This document shows, one piece after another, positions 23,601 to 31,823 of a stretch of 64,000 nt of DNA; position 1 is the stretch's first letter; the number at the start of each line of letters is the position of its first letter. The notes below the pieces were generated by a model that worked only from the letters and a program-made list of their open reading frames with translations, was not told where the DNA came from and made no database searches. Made by a program: the position numbers and the translations under genes. The stretch is taken from contig JAZSMT010000010.1 of NCBI GenBank assembly GCA_045536025.1, positions 1 to 64,000 on the forward strand, read 5' to 3'. Source of the DNA: HGM11412 sp045536025 (lineage in GTDB: Bacteria; Bacillota; Clostridia; Christensenellales; Borkfalkiaceae).

Positions 23601-25280
23601 TTATAACAAATCTTTCGTTTGAATATGGTCCATATCGGTAAATTCTTGGTTTTCACCGCACATCGCCCAAATGAACGAATAATTCTTTGTGCCTACGCCA
23701 GAGTGAATAGACCAAGACGGCGATATCACCGCTTCTTCGTTATGCATAATGATATGGCGCGTTTCCGTCGGTTCGCCCATCATATGGAATACCACGTCGT
23801 TTTCGCCCATATCCAAGTACATATACACTTCCATTCTTCTGTCGTGCGTATGACAAGGCATAGTGTTCCAGTTTGAACCGACCTCTAATTGCGTCAAGCC
23901 CATTGCAAGCTGACAGCTCTTGATGACTTCGGGGTGTATGTACTGATTGATTACGCGCTTATTACACTCCTCTACGCTACCGCAGGGTACTTTCTTTGCC
24001 TTGGTAATGTCAATCTTCACCGTGGGATAGTTAGTATGTGCAGGGCAGGAAGAAATATAGAATTTCGCAGGCGCGTTTTCATCTGTGCTTCTAAACGTGA
24101 TTTCCTTGTTCCCCATACCGATATACATACCATCTCTGGGGTTCATTTCATATTCTTTGCCGTCTACCGTGATAATGCCCTTTCCGCCGATATTTATACA
24201 GCCCATTTCTCTTCTTTGCAGAAAATACTCCGCCGCAAGCTCCTTGCCTGCTTCAAGCTTTAATACTTGTCTTACGGGCATAAGTCCTGCTGTAATGATT
24301 CTATCTATATGGCTATATACCATACGCACGTTATCTTTCGTGAAAAGATTTGCGATATGGAATTCCTCTCTCAATCTTTCCGTCGTATAATGCTTCACAT
24401 CCTTTGCGTTGCTTGCTTGTCTTACTTCCATTTTACTGAAATCCTCCTTTATGTACCGTCCGTAAACTTCGATTTGCGTCAATGCAGCAAATCCTAAAAT
24501 TTCCGTGACTTGTGTAAAATTGAATAATTTTATTTTTCTTGTTGTCTTGGGCTTTTCTAAAACGATTTCTTGCCCTTTTTTATTTTCTTCGTTCGGGAAC
24601 ATTGTCCTATCCATTTCAAATGAACATTTTTGCACTTCCCCGTCGTCGAATTGCACGTCTATATTCTTCCAGTAGCTATCGTGCGGCAAACCGTCGTGTT
24701 CTTTCTTGAAATCTGCACGGAGATAGAATACTAATTTTTCAATTTCTACTTCTCTGCCGAAATCAAGCGTGTATTCTAAATCGTTTCTCGCGCCGCCCGC
24801 CCACGAGTGGAAAGGGTAGGAGCCGTGACCTTGGTTATTCTTTTCCCCGTCTATGGCGTTGCGCTCATAAAAACAAGGTTCTTCTCTTGTAACAAAGTTT
24901 GCGCTTGCGTGCGGATAACCGCCCGTTTTACGCCGTAAATCGTGAGAATTTAGCGCAATATTCCGTTCTTCGTAGAATTCGTCATCCTCTACTTCCCTTG
25001 CCGATAGAAAATGCCGTTCCCCTTGAAATGCATTTGGTGCGTACCCCATTTTCAACTCACGCGCCGTGGGAATCGTAAACGTAAAGCTCTTATTCGGGCA
25101 ATAGACAAGACTTTCCTGCAAGCTCGGATCTAGTTGAACGGCAAGCGTATTCGTTCCGTCTAGACGAATATCAATTTTATCTTCTTCGTTTAACTCGCCT
25201 ATAAACGTATCTCTAATTTCGCTCCCTTGCGCCTTGAATTTAACGATTTTATTTTTATCGGTAATCACTAAATATAGCAT
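23601..25280 (-). CDS. kduI: Discoidin-like domain fused to 5-keto-4-deoxyuronate isomerase
   Basis: The last 276 residues are a complete KduI, the isomerase that converts 4-deoxy-5-keto-uronate to the diulosonate reduced by KduD. Conserved blocks include MPVRQVLKL, YFLQRREMG, the metal-binding WNTMPCHTHDRRMEVY, and SPSWSIHSGVGT. It is preceded in frame by about 283 residues with a coagulation-factor-5/8-like (discoidin) core (ERNAIDG, RNDLEYTLDFGREVEIEKLV, ALTQIEVYGR), unknown to me in standard KduI. No signal peptide. The ATG at 25280 has GGAG 6 nt before it; an earlier in-frame ATG at 25358 has none. A strong internal Shine-Dalgarno precedes the KduI Met (see separate entry), so KduI alone may also be made. 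First gene of the uronate operon. Confidence 0.88.
   Translation of the reverse strand: MLYLVITDKNKIVKFKAQGSEIRDTFIGELNEEDKIDIRLDGTNTLAVQLDPSLQESLVYCPNKSFTFTIPTARELKMGYAPNAFQGERHFLSAREVEDDEFYEERNIALNSHDLRRKTGGYPHASANFVTREEPCFYERNAIDGEKNNQGHGSYPFHSWAGGARNDLEYTLDFGREVEIEKLVFYLRADFKKEHDGLPHDSYWKNIDVQFDDGEVQKCSFEMDRTMFPNEENKKGQEIVLEKPKTTRKIKLFNFTQVTEILGFAALTQIEVYGRYIKEDFSKMEVRQASNAKDVKHYTTERLREEFHIANLFTKDNVRMVYSHIDRIITAGLMPVRQVLKLEAGKELAAEYFLQRREMGCINIGGKGIITVDGKEYEMNPRDGMYIGMGNKEITFRSTDENAPAKFYISSCPAHTNYPTVKIDITKAKKVPCGSVEECNKRVINQYIHPEVIKSCQLAMGLTQLEVGSNWNTMPCHTHDRRMEVYMYLDMGENDVVFHMMGEPTETRHIIMHNEEAVISPSWSIHSGVGTKNYSFIWAMCGENQEFTDMDHIQTKDLL
24429..24450 (-). promoter_or_regulatory. Internal ribosome-binding site and start codon for KduI alone
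   Basis: AAAGGAGG (24443-24450 on the minus strand) lies 11 nt before an ATG (24431-24429) that matches the normal N-terminus of free-standing KduI. The site itself is translated as Lys-Glu-Asp in the fusion. It looks like the relic start of a once separate gene. Confidence 0.6.
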
Positions 25281-25471
25281 ATTTTCTCCAATTACGATAT
25301 AGCCCCGCGATATTCGTCGTTTGACGTCAAAAGCTCCCGCGTGAATACTCGTAAGCATATTTCGTCATACTACACTTATATAGTATCACATACAAACGAT
25401 TCTCACCAATTAAATTCACTTGGATAAAATAGTGAAAATCTTGGACTTTTTAGATTTTGGCGTAAAAACAT

Positions 25472-25501
25472 TTGCCATTATTTTCTTTTTTTTAGTATAC
25501 T
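25472..25501 (+). promoter_or_regulatory. Promoter of the divergent AraC regulator
   Basis: TTGCCA (25472-25477), an 18-bp spacer, TATACT (25496-25501). The 190-bp divergent gap (25359-25548) must also hold the kdu operon promoter and the AraC binding sites, which I cannot place firmly. Confidence 0.5.
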
Positions 25502-25548
25502 GTCTTTAAGCGAAACGATATAAGGCAAAAACTTTAATCGAGGTAACT

Positions 25549-26325
25549 ATGGCCATTATCAATTACATTGAAAAACATCTTAAAACCTTTACAGTAAAAT
25601 CCCACAAACACAATTATTGGGAAATTATCTACGTAACGGAAGGCGTAGGCACGATTGAAACAGAAGACAAACACATGCTTGAATATAAAAAAGGCGAGAT
25701 GATCTGCATCCCGCCCAACGTCAAACATATTAATAATTCTTCCGTCGGCTTCAAAAATATCCACTTCACCATCGAGGACTGGTCGCCGTCAATTCAAGCC
25801 CCTATTTTAATTCCCGCCTCCGATTCCAGTAAGGATTTTTATGCGGTTTTGAAGCTCACCTACCGTTATTTTCACCAATTACCCGTAAATCATCCCATCA
25901 ATCTTGCGTTTACCAACTCTGTTGAAGCGTTTCTAAACCGCTTAATCCAACAGTCCGACGCATACAACATTACACAGATTATCATCCACGAAATCATCAA
26001 TCATTACACAGAACCGACGTTTAATTTAGACGATGCGTATAAATTGATACATTTATCAAAAGAACATCTTCGGAAACTGTTTATCAAGGAACACGGAATA
26101 AGCCCGTCCAAATTTCTATTACAAAAAAGATTGACGCTCGCCAAGCAACTATTGTCCAAAAAAGAGGACGGATATTTGCGTATCAACGAGATTGCAGAAG
26201 CCTGTGGCTTTGACGACCACTCCTATTTTTGTCGGGTATTCAAAAGAGAAACGGGACTCGCTCCAAACGAATTTCAGTTACAGTTGTTAAAGGACAATAA
26301 AATCTATTCTGCTGCTGAAAAATAG
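25549..26325 (+). CDS. AraC family transcriptional regulator with cupin sensor
   Basis: 258 residues. The N-terminal cupin (SHKHNYWEIIYVTEG, YKKGEMICIPPNVKHI) would bind a sugar-type ligand. The C-terminal pair of helix-turn-helix units is intact (LSKEHLRKLFIKEHGISPSK, IAEACGFDDHSYFCRVFKRE). GAGGT precedes the ATG. Divergent from the kduI-kduD-GH88 operon, so it very likely controls it in response to a uronate breakdown product. Unlike the two AraC remnants to the left, this one is full length. Confidence 0.9.
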   Translation: MAIINYIEKHLKTFTVKSHKHNYWEIIYVTEGVGTIETEDKHMLEYKKGEMICIPPNVKHINNSSVGFKNIHFTIEDWSPSIQAPILIPASDSSKDFYAVLKLTYRYFHQLPVNHPINLAFTNSVEAFLNRLIQQSDAYNITQIIIHEIINHYTEPTFNLDDAYKLIHLSKEHLRKLFIKEHGISPSKFLLQKRLTLAKQLLSKKEDGYLRINEIAEACGFDDHSYFCRVFKRETGLAPNEFQLQLLKDNKIYSAAEK

Positions 26326-26853
26326 AAACAGATTAATTCTCTAATATGCAATTAAAATGATATTATGGCACTTAACCCTAATACCGTTAATAAATAACAC
26401 AATTATGTGTTAGTTTCAATTAAACACTTATTAAATGTAGATATAATACAAAGCTTATTGGATGAAAAAATTGATTGTTTATAAAACGGGTAAGTTTTGG
26501 GGAAGAAATTCTTGAATCCCTTTATTTATAGGGCTTTCCGCAAGTCTTAAAAAGGCTTCGAGTCCCGATAAAGTCACCAACCAAAAAAATCCGACTGCTG
26601 TGTTGATTAGTTTTTTAATGTAATAAAATAAGTATCGCATCCGCTATACATTTATTTGGGGAGTGAAAAATTTTGCATTGGGGAGTAAAAATTCAAAAGG
26701 CGGCAAAATGAGCTATTTTTAATGATTTTTGTGCTTTTTTTGTTGGCTAGTTACGAAATATGCCCCTCTGGGGCTACCCTTAGCAGGGCGCGCACCTCTC
26801 GTCAACTGCGTTGACGCTCCCCTTATTATAAGGAATTACTCTTCACCCTATCC
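26326..26853. other. Non-coding stretch at the right edge of the accessory region
   Basis: No credible ORF. It contains a tandem near-repeat, TTGGGGAGT followed by G or A and AAAAATT (26656-26672 and 26678-26693). There is a run of palindromes at about 26764-26846 (GCCCC/GGGGC, CCCT/AGGG, GTCAA/TTGAC). The latter resembles the short palindromic intergenic elements scattered in many Firmicutes genomes. I see no integrase, no insertion sequence and no tRNA-derived attachment repeat. Confidence 0.5.
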
Positions 26854-26886
26854 AAAAAAATCCAAGCCGATTGGCTTGGATTTTTT
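26854..26886. terminator. Bidirectional terminator
   Basis: Stem AAATCCAAGCC/GGCTTGGATTT with a GATT loop and A/T runs on both sides. It stands about 110 nt beyond the LysR stop codon on the minus strand. Confidence 0.75.
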
Positions 26887-26896
26887 CATTTATGAC

Positions 26897-26996
26897 GAAA
26901 GGTGAAACATCGTTTTTGTTTGCCACACAAATGAACGGCGTTGAGGCGTTGCCTCAAACGATGGGGGCTTTCGCTCAACGATATTACGCTTAACTT
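26897..26996. repeat. Short run of small hairpins after the LysR gene
   Basis: TTGAGGC/GCCTCAA and a second GGGGGC-type stem are separated by AACGAT units, in the style of the hairpin arrays at 17960 and 32205. Only two or three units are present. Confidence 0.35.
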
Positions 26997-27833
26997 TTAT
27001 TGTTCCGTAAGGTAGTTTAAAAACTTTTCTACAGATTTTTTGACGTGTTTGTTTTGTGGGAGGTAGGCGTACGTTTTGCGTTTGACGTTTCCAAGGGGTT
27101 TGACAACTACGTTGTCCATAAACAAATTGCCCCACGATTTTGATGGAACGAGTGCAACGCCTAAGCCCATTTCAACGTATTTTCTAAGGTAAAAAGGGTC
27201 GTCACTTTGAATTTTTACGTTGGGAGTAAAGCCTGCGCTTTGGCAAATTCTAAGCAGAATTTTATAAATGCTTGAACCGTAGGGCATAGATATAAAACGC
27301 TCCTTTTCTAAATCGGATACGGTTACACGCTTATTCGATAGCGGATTGTTTTTGTTTATAGCTATGCAAATTTCTTCGTCAACAACTAGTATTTTTTTGC
27401 TATAAGGCGTGGGGCAAATATCTGAAATAAAAACGTCAAAATTATCGACTCCCTCTACCGTGTGGTGTATTTCGAAATTAACTTTAGGATAGTCGCTTAT
27501 AAACCTTTCAATCGCAGCAGTTACCGTTCGGCGATTACTTAGGCATATAAGCTTTATATCACCGTTAAGCTCGGGGTTTTTATCAGAAACTTCCGCCTCA
27601 GCCGTCTCTAAAAGCTCAAGCGCGTGAGATACTTTATCATAGAATTTTTTTCCGTCATCATTTAAGTAGATTTTATTGCTGTAATGATCAAAAAGCGTTA
27701 CGCCAAGCTCCTTTTCAAGCCGTTTAACTGCCTGCGATACGCCTGACGTAGGAACGAAAAATTTCTTTGCAGTTTTAGAAAAATTTTGCGATTTTGCCGA
27801 TTCGCAAAAATATTTAAGTTGCAGTATTTCCAT
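26997..27833 (-). CDS. LysR family transcriptional regulator
   Basis: 278 residues. The N-terminal winged helix (LQLKYFCESAKSQNFSKTA, TSGVSQAVKRLEKELGVTLF) is typical of LysR. The effector domain follows from about residue 90. AAGGAG precedes the ATG at 27833. It is divergent from a small PQ-loop-like membrane protein, its likely target, with an ACTTGCCTAAGT palindrome between them. The inducer is unknown. Confidence 0.93.
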   Translation of the reverse strand: MEILQLKYFCESAKSQNFSKTAKKFFVPTSGVSQAVKRLEKELGVTLFDHYSNKIYLNDDGKKFYDKVSHALELLETAEAEVSDKNPELNGDIKLICLSNRRTVTAAIERFISDYPKVNFEIHHTVEGVDNFDVFISDICPTPYSKKILVVDEEICIAINKNNPLSNKRVTVSDLEKERFISMPYGSSIYKILLRICQSAGFTPNVKIQSDDPFYLRKYVEMGLGVALVPSKSWGNLFMDNVVVKPLGNVKRKTYAYLPQNKHVKKSVEKFLNYLTEQ

Positions 27834-27878
27834 ATTTTAACTCCTTGGCAAGAAAAAATCAAAGCTTAGATAATATTT

Positions 27879-27890
27879 ACTTGCCTAAGT
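27879..27890. promoter_or_regulatory. Candidate LysR operator
   Basis: ACTT-GCCT-AAGT, a short inverted repeat in the divergent gap between the LysR gene and its neighbour. Placed about 45 nt upstream of the LysR start, as expected for an autoregulatory site. Confidence 0.35.
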
Positions 27891-27948
27891 GAGGATAACA
27901 CGTTTTACTATAACTGTCAAGTTAAAGCAGGTGCAATTTATTTAATTA

Positions 27949-27977
27949 TTTACAATAATGCGAGCGCGTGCTATCAT
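27949..27977 (+). promoter_or_regulatory. Promoter of the PQ-loop-like gene
   Basis: TTTACA (27949-27954), a 17-bp spacer, TATCAT (27972-27977), about 30 nt before the start codon. Confidence 0.45.
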
Positions 27978-28008
27978 AGGTAAAAAGTTTCAAGGAGTGA
28001 AAGATAAT

Positions 28009-28326
28009 ATGGCTGAAATATTTGAAATAATTATGATAGTTTTATTCGGCTTTTCTTGGCCGATAAACGTAGTTCACTCGTATAAGGCAAGAAGTAACAA
28101 GGGTAAAAATCTTGCTTTTTTAGTTCTTGTTTTCGTGGGGTATATATGTGGCATAATTTCAAAGTTTGTTAATCCCGTGTTTATGGCGGAGATATCTTCA
28201 AAGTGGTACGTGCTGTTATTTTACGTTTTGAATTTTTTAATGGTATGTGCCGAATTGCTTTTATATTATAGAAACAGTAGAATAGATAAAATAACACTAG
28301 CGGAGGAGGTTTCTGAAGCAGTTTAA
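28009..28326 (+). CDS. Small PQ-loop/SemiSWEET-like membrane protein
   Basis: 105 residues with three hydrophobic helices. SWPINVVHSYKARSNKGKN at the end of the first helix resembles the PQ-loop pattern of SemiSWEET transporters. AAGGAG at 27992-27997 supports the ATG at 28009; the open frame continues 17 codons upstream without such a site. Divergent LysR gene suggests regulated expression. Transport of a small solute is a family-level guess. Confidence 0.7.
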   Translation: MAEIFEIIMIVLFGFSWPINVVHSYKARSNKGKNLAFLVLVFVGYICGIISKFVNPVFMAEISSKWYVLLFYVLNFLMVCAELLLYYRNSRIDKITLAEEVSEAV

Positions 28327-28468
28327 AAACCTATCTATAATAGGTTGTTGACGCGTTTATCCCCGATGGTGAGGCGGACGCCGTCTTTATATTTCACGGT
28401 GCAAGCAAATAAAAAGCCATTTAGCTTCTTTTACAATCGCACAATATTTATTTTTTCGAGTTTTATTA

Positions 28469-28497
28469 TTGAAAAAGAATTTAAAACTTGATAAAAT
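28469..28497 (+). promoter_or_regulatory. Promoter of the GtrA gene placed for a leaderless mRNA
   Basis: TTGAAA (28469-28474), a 17-bp spacer, TAAAAT (28492-28497), then 6 nt (AAAAAT) to the ATG at 28504. No Shine-Dalgarno. Confidence 0.55.
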
Positions 28498-28503
28498 AAA
28501 AAT

Positions 28504-28905
28504 ATGAAGAAACAAAATTTTATTCAAGTTGTTAAATTTACGTTATTTTCAATTTCGGCAGGCGTTATTGAAACGGTAGTTTACGCCCTGCTTTACGACG
28601 TTTTGCATTTAGATTATTGGCTTGCTTATTTGCCCGCGCTTGTCCTTTCGGTGGTTTGGAATTTCACCTTTAATCGCCGTTACACCTTTAAATCGGCTGC
28701 AAACGTTCCCGTCGCAATGACAAAGGTGTTTATATTCTATCTTATCTTTACGCCGTTATCAACTTGGCTTGGCCACCTTGCCGAAAACGGCGGGGTTGAC
28801 GGAAATATCGTATTCGTTATAACTTTACTTTCTAATTTTGTGCTTGAATTTTTGTATTGCAAGTTCGTGGTGTATAGAAATCAAGAAAATACTTTAAAAA
28901 AGTAA
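28504..28905 (+). CDS. GtrA family membrane protein
   Basis: 133 residues, four transmembrane helices, with the family pattern VKFTLFSISAGVIETVVY in helix 1 and VVWNFTFNRRYTFKS between helices 2 and 3. GtrA proteins are thought to help move polyprenyl-linked sugars across the membrane for cell-surface glycosylation. No glycosyltransferase partner is adjacent. The ATG has no ribosome-binding site; the promoter -10 ends 6 nt before it. A good terminator follows. Confidence 0.88.
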   Translation: MKKQNFIQVVKFTLFSISAGVIETVVYALLYDVLHLDYWLAYLPALVLSVVWNFTFNRRYTFKSAANVPVAMTKVFIFYLIFTPLSTWLGHLAENGGVDGNIVFVITLLSNFVLEFLYCKFVVYRNQENTLKK

Positions 28906-28913
28906 ATAATTAC

Positions 28914-28941
28914 GGCAATCACCTAAAGTGATTGCCTTTTT
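28914..28941 (+). terminator. Terminator after the GtrA gene
   Basis: Perfect 9-bp stem GGCAATCAC/GTGATTGCC, CTAAA loop, T5. The next gene's -35 overlaps its right arm. Confidence 0.85.
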
Positions 28942-28960
28942 CATATAATTATGGTATAGT
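28932..28960 (+). promoter_or_regulatory. Promoter of the MATE-RdgB gene, near-leaderless
   Basis: TTGCCT (28932-28937, in the terminator arm), a 17-bp spacer, TATAGT (28955-28960), then 9 nt to the ATG at 28970. No Shine-Dalgarno. Confidence 0.5.
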
Positions 28961-28969
28961 TTTGATTGT

Positions 28970-30889
28970 ATGGATAAAGCGAGTTTACATTACAAAAAAA
29001 TGACGGAAACCCCCGTTTCTAAGCTCATAATAACCTTGGGTATTCCAACGACCGTTTCAATGCTTATAACTAGCATTTATAATTTGGCGGACACTTATTT
29101 CGTAGGAACGCTAGGCGAAAGCGCGCAAGGTGCTATAAGCATACTATTTACTCTTCAGTGCATTATTCAAGCGGTGGCGTTTATGTTTGGGCACGGCGCG
29201 GGCGTATTCGTTTCAAAATATCTTGCCAATAAGGATATAAAAGGCGCGTCAAAATTCGTGTCGTCGGCATTTTATCTAGGCGTAGCTGTCGGCGTTTTGT
29301 TTGCCGTTTTCGGGCTTATTTTCATAACGCCGTTTATGAGGCTTTTGGGTAGCACGGAAACTATCCTTCCATACGCCGTAGAATACGGCACGTGCGTGAT
29401 GGTTGCAACTCCTTTTATTATGGGTTCGCTCGTATTAAACAACTGTTTGCGCTACGAGGGCAAGGCTTTTTACGCTATGATAGGCTTAGGCTTCGGCGGT
29501 TTGCTCAACATTTTCGGAGACTTTTTGCTTGTTCCCGTATTCAAAATGGGCGTGCTTGGCGCGGGTATTGCCACGGCGTTTTCTCAATTTGTAAGCTTTA
29601 TAATTTTGCTTGTAATGTATAAAAAATTTGCGCAAAGCAAAATATCTACTAAATATATATCTCGTAACTCGCGCGATTATTTTGACTTTATGAAAGTGGG
29701 TTTCCCCTCCTTTATTCGTCAGGGTTTAACCTCCATTTCAGGCGGAATACTTAACAATATTTCAAAGCCTTACGGCGACGCGACCATTGCGGCAATGGGC
29801 GTAGTTAACAAATACATAAGCTTGATTGCTTTCGTGGGTTTAGGTATAGGGCAGGGCTTTCAGCCTGTATCTTGTTTTAACTATCAAGCAAAAAAATACG
29901 ACAGAGTTAAAAAAAGCGTTATCTTTACCGTTTTATTCGGCTCGTGCTTAGTGGCAATACTGTCTATTCCAGGAATATTATTTCCAAGCTTTATTATAAG
30001 TCTTTTCCAAAAAAGCGAAAGGGTTATAGAAATAGGCAAACTCGCCCTTCAAATTGCGTCTGTCGGCGTGATATTTATGCCTATATCTATCGTTACGAAT
30101 ATGCTATTTCAAAGCACCTTTCAAGCGGGCAAGGCAAGCTTTTTGTCAATGCTACGCTCGGGGCTTGCGTTTATTCCGCTACTTTTAATATTTGAAAACT
30201 CGTTTGGGCTTTTAGGCATACAAATCGCTCAGCCACTTGCTGACGTAATCTCGTCGCTTATCAGCCTGCCGTTTATGTTGTATTTTTTAATAAAAACAAA
30301 GGATTGTGATATGAAAGAATTAGTAGTAGCCTCGGGAAATAAGGGAAAGTTAGAAGAAATTAAAGCAATACTCGGTGGGGTTTACAAGGTAATTCCTATG
30401 AGCGAGGTGGGCTTTATCAGCGATATTGAAGAAACGGGTAACACTTTTTACGAAAACGCGCTTATAAAAGCAAAAACGGTATCAAAAGCGATTAAAAAAG
30501 ACGTTCTTGCCGACGATAGCGGTTTGCTTGTTGACGCGCTTGACGGTGCGCCGGGCGTGTATAGTGCAAGGTTTGCAGGCGAGCACGGCAACGATAAGCT
30601 CAACCGTGAATATTTGCTTAACAAGCTCGATGGCATTGAAAACCGCAAGGCTAAATTTGCCTCTAGTGTAGTTTTGTATAAAGCAAACGGCGAGGTGGTT
30701 GACGGTTACGGTGAAACGCACGGCGAAATTCTACACGAGGAAGTAGGCAGTAACGGTTTCGGTTACGATTGCATTTTTTATAGCTACGACCTTCAAAAAT
30801 CTTTCGGTATAGCAAGTTCTGAAGAAAAAAACAAAGTAAGTCACCGCTACCGCGCGCTTAAAGATTTAAAGGAAAGGTTAAATGGCTAA
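28970..30889 (+). CDS. rdgB: MATE efflux transporter fused to XTP/dITP pyrophosphatase (RdgB)
   Basis: 639 residues without an internal stop. Residues 1-447 form a complete 12-helix MATE cation/drug antiporter (TPVSKLIITLGIPTTVSML, FGHGAGVFVSKYLA, FGDFLLVPVFKMGVLGAG). Residues 448-639 are a complete RdgB/HAM1 enzyme, which removes inosine and xanthosine triphosphates (VVASGNKGKLEEIKAIL, ADDSGLLVDALDGAPGVYSA, GFGYDCIFY). AAAGGA (30298-30303) sits 7 nt before the RdgB Met at 30311, so a free 192-residue RdgB is probably also made. The membrane fusion has no obvious functional reason. The phosphodiesterase that follows overlaps rdgB, as in the Bacillus ysnA-ysnB pair. Confidence 0.9.
   Translation: MDKASLHYKKMTETPVSKLIITLGIPTTVSMLITSIYNLADTYFVGTLGESAQGAISILFTLQCIIQAVAFMFGHGAGVFVSKYLANKDIKGASKFVSSAFYLGVAVGVLFAVFGLIFITPFMRLLGSTETILPYAVEYGTCVMVATPFIMGSLVLNNCLRYEGKAFYAMIGLGFGGLLNIFGDFLLVPVFKMGVLGAGIATAFSQFVSFIILLVMYKKFAQSKISTKYISRNSRDYFDFMKVGFPSFIRQGLTSISGGILNNISKPYGDATIAAMGVVNKYISLIAFVGLGIGQGFQPVSCFNYQAKKYDRVKKSVIFTVLFGSCLVAILSIPGILFPSFIISLFQKSERVIEIGKLALQIASVGVIFMPISIVTNMLFQSTFQAGKASFLSMLRSGLAFIPLLLIFENSFGLLGIQIAQPLADVISSLISLPFMLYFLIKTKDCDMKELVVASGNKGKLEEIKAILGGVYKVIPMSEVGFISDIEETGNTFYENALIKAKTVSKAIKKDVLADDSGLLVDALDGAPGVYSARFAGEHGNDKLNREYLLNKLDGIENRKAKFASSVVLYKANGEVVDGYGETHGEILHEEVGSNGFGYDCIFYSYDLQKSFGIASSEEKNKVSHRYRALKDLKERLNG
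30298..30313 (+). promoter_or_regulatory. Internal ribosome-binding site and start of free RdgB
   Basis: AAAGGA, 7 nt spacer, ATG at 30311-30313 beginning MKELVVASGNKGKL, the ordinary start of RdgB. Located in the last helix codons of the MATE part. Confidence 0.6.
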
Positions 30890-31364
30890 GTATATAACTG
30901 CGTTTTCAGATAGTCACGGACACAGGCGCAACGTGGCGCGCTTGTTGGGCGATTGCTCCGTGAGCGATAAAATAGTGTTTTTAGGGGACGGGCTTGGCGA
31001 CTTAATCGAGCTTTTTGAGTTTGAAGATAAAATTATTAAAGTTGCAGGTAATTGCGACTTTACGTTAAGGGGAAGCAAACAAGCTCTTTTCGAGGTAGAT
31101 GGCGTTAGGTTTTTAGCCGTTCACGGCGATTTATTTGGAGTAAAGTCATGCCTTGATAGGCTTACTGCTTTTGCAAATAAATTAGGCGTTCAAGCGGTAT
31201 TATTCGGGCATACGCACAAGCCGTTAGTTGAAAAGCGCGACGGAATTACTTTAATAAACCCAGGCACTCTTTCAAATTATGGAATAAGCGAAACTTTTGC
31301 TTTTATTACCGTTAAAAACGGTGAGGTTGAGGCAAAGATAATACCGCTACTTAAAAGAGTGTAA
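30882..31364 (+). CDS. YfcE/MJ0936-type metallophosphoesterase
   Basis: 160-residue phosphodiesterase of the small calcineurin-like family. Metal ligands are visible in SDSHGH (residues 9-14), LGDG (about 34), GNCD (about 57), VHGD (about 80) and GHTHKP (about 109-114). Its ATG overlaps the rdgB stop by 8 nt. Linkage of rdgB with this family is conserved in Firmicutes, as in Bacillus ysnA-ysnB; the physiological substrate is not known. Confidence 0.9.
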   Translation: MAKYITAFSDSHGHRRNVARLLGDCSVSDKIVFLGDGLGDLIELFEFEDKIIKVAGNCDFTLRGSKQALFEVDGVRFLAVHGDLFGVKSCLDRLTAFANKLGVQAVLFGHTHKPLVEKRDGITLINPGTLSNYGISETFAFITVKNGEVEAKIIPLLKRV

Positions 31365-31392
31365 AAAAATTTACAATAAAGGCTAATTTTGT

Positions 31393-31421
31393 TTGACAAC
31401 CGCCGTGGATTTTGTTATAAT
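31393..31421 (+). promoter_or_regulatory. Sigma-A promoter of the tRNA operon
   Basis: TTGACA (31393-31398), exactly 17 bp, TATAAT (31416-31421): perfect consensus, as expected for a stable-RNA operon. Confidence 0.85.
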
Positions 31422-31443
31422 CTCATAGCATTGTGCGGTAAGT

Positions 31444-31517
31444 GCGGGTGTAGTTCAATGGTAGAACACCAGCCTTCCAAGCTGGTTACGTGGGTTCGAT
31501 TCCCATCACCCGCTCCA
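31444..31517 (+). tRNA. tRNA-Gly (anticodon TCC)
   Basis: 74 nt with encoded CCA; acceptor GCGGGTG/CACCCGC, anticodon loop CTTCCAA. First gene of a six-tRNA operon. Confidence 0.95.
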
Positions 31518-31557
31518 TTTAAAATAGCGTAGGAAGGGTACCTTGCTAACACAAAAT

Positions 31558-31634
31558 GCGCCAGTAGCTCAGCTGGATAGAGCACCGCCCTTCTAAGGCG
31601 GGTGTCAGGGGTTCGAGTCCCTTCTGGCGTACCA
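31558..31634 (+). tRNA. tRNA-Arg (anticodon TCT)
   Basis: 77 nt with encoded CCA; acceptor GCGCCAG with a G-T first pair, anticodon stem CCGCC/GGCGG, loop CTTCTAA. Confidence 0.93.
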
Positions 31635-31637
31635 TAT

Positions 31638-31715
31638 GGCGAGAGTAGTTCAGTTGGTTAGAGCGTCAGATTGTGGTTCTGAATGTCGTGGGTTCGAGTC
31701 CCATCTCTCGCCCCA
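31638..31715 (+). tRNA. tRNA-His (anticodon GTG)
   Basis: 78 nt with encoded CCA. The extra G at position -1 (31638), which pairs with the discriminator C, is encoded; anticodon loop TTGTGGT. Confidence 0.95.
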
Positions 31716-31727
31716 ATTATTTATCGT

Positions 31728-31802
31728 TGGGGTGTCGCCAAGCGGTAAGGCACCGGATTTTGATTCCGGTATTCGTAGGTTCAAATCCTGCCACCCCAGC
31801 CA
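31728..31802 (+). tRNA. tRNA-Gln (anticodon TTG)
   Basis: 75 nt with encoded CCA; anticodon loop TTTTGAT. Same acceptor and D-arm as the CTG isoacceptor at 17847. Confidence 0.95.
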
Positions 31803-31823
31803 AAACTTAATATCAATGGTAAT

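Noticed and set aside
26505..26580. tRNA 3'-end-like attachment site (GGCTTCGAGTCCC) at the right edge of the accessory region
   Set aside because: No T-stem or acceptor pairing can be drawn, and the sequence does not repeat the 3' end of the tRNA-Gln at 17847.
28327..28440. Possible riboswitch before the GtrA gene
   Set aside because: The stretch has a weak AACCTAT/ATAGGTT hairpin and a GACGC-containing region, but it lies upstream of a promoter that sits right at the GtrA start codon, so it cannot be in that mRNA leader.
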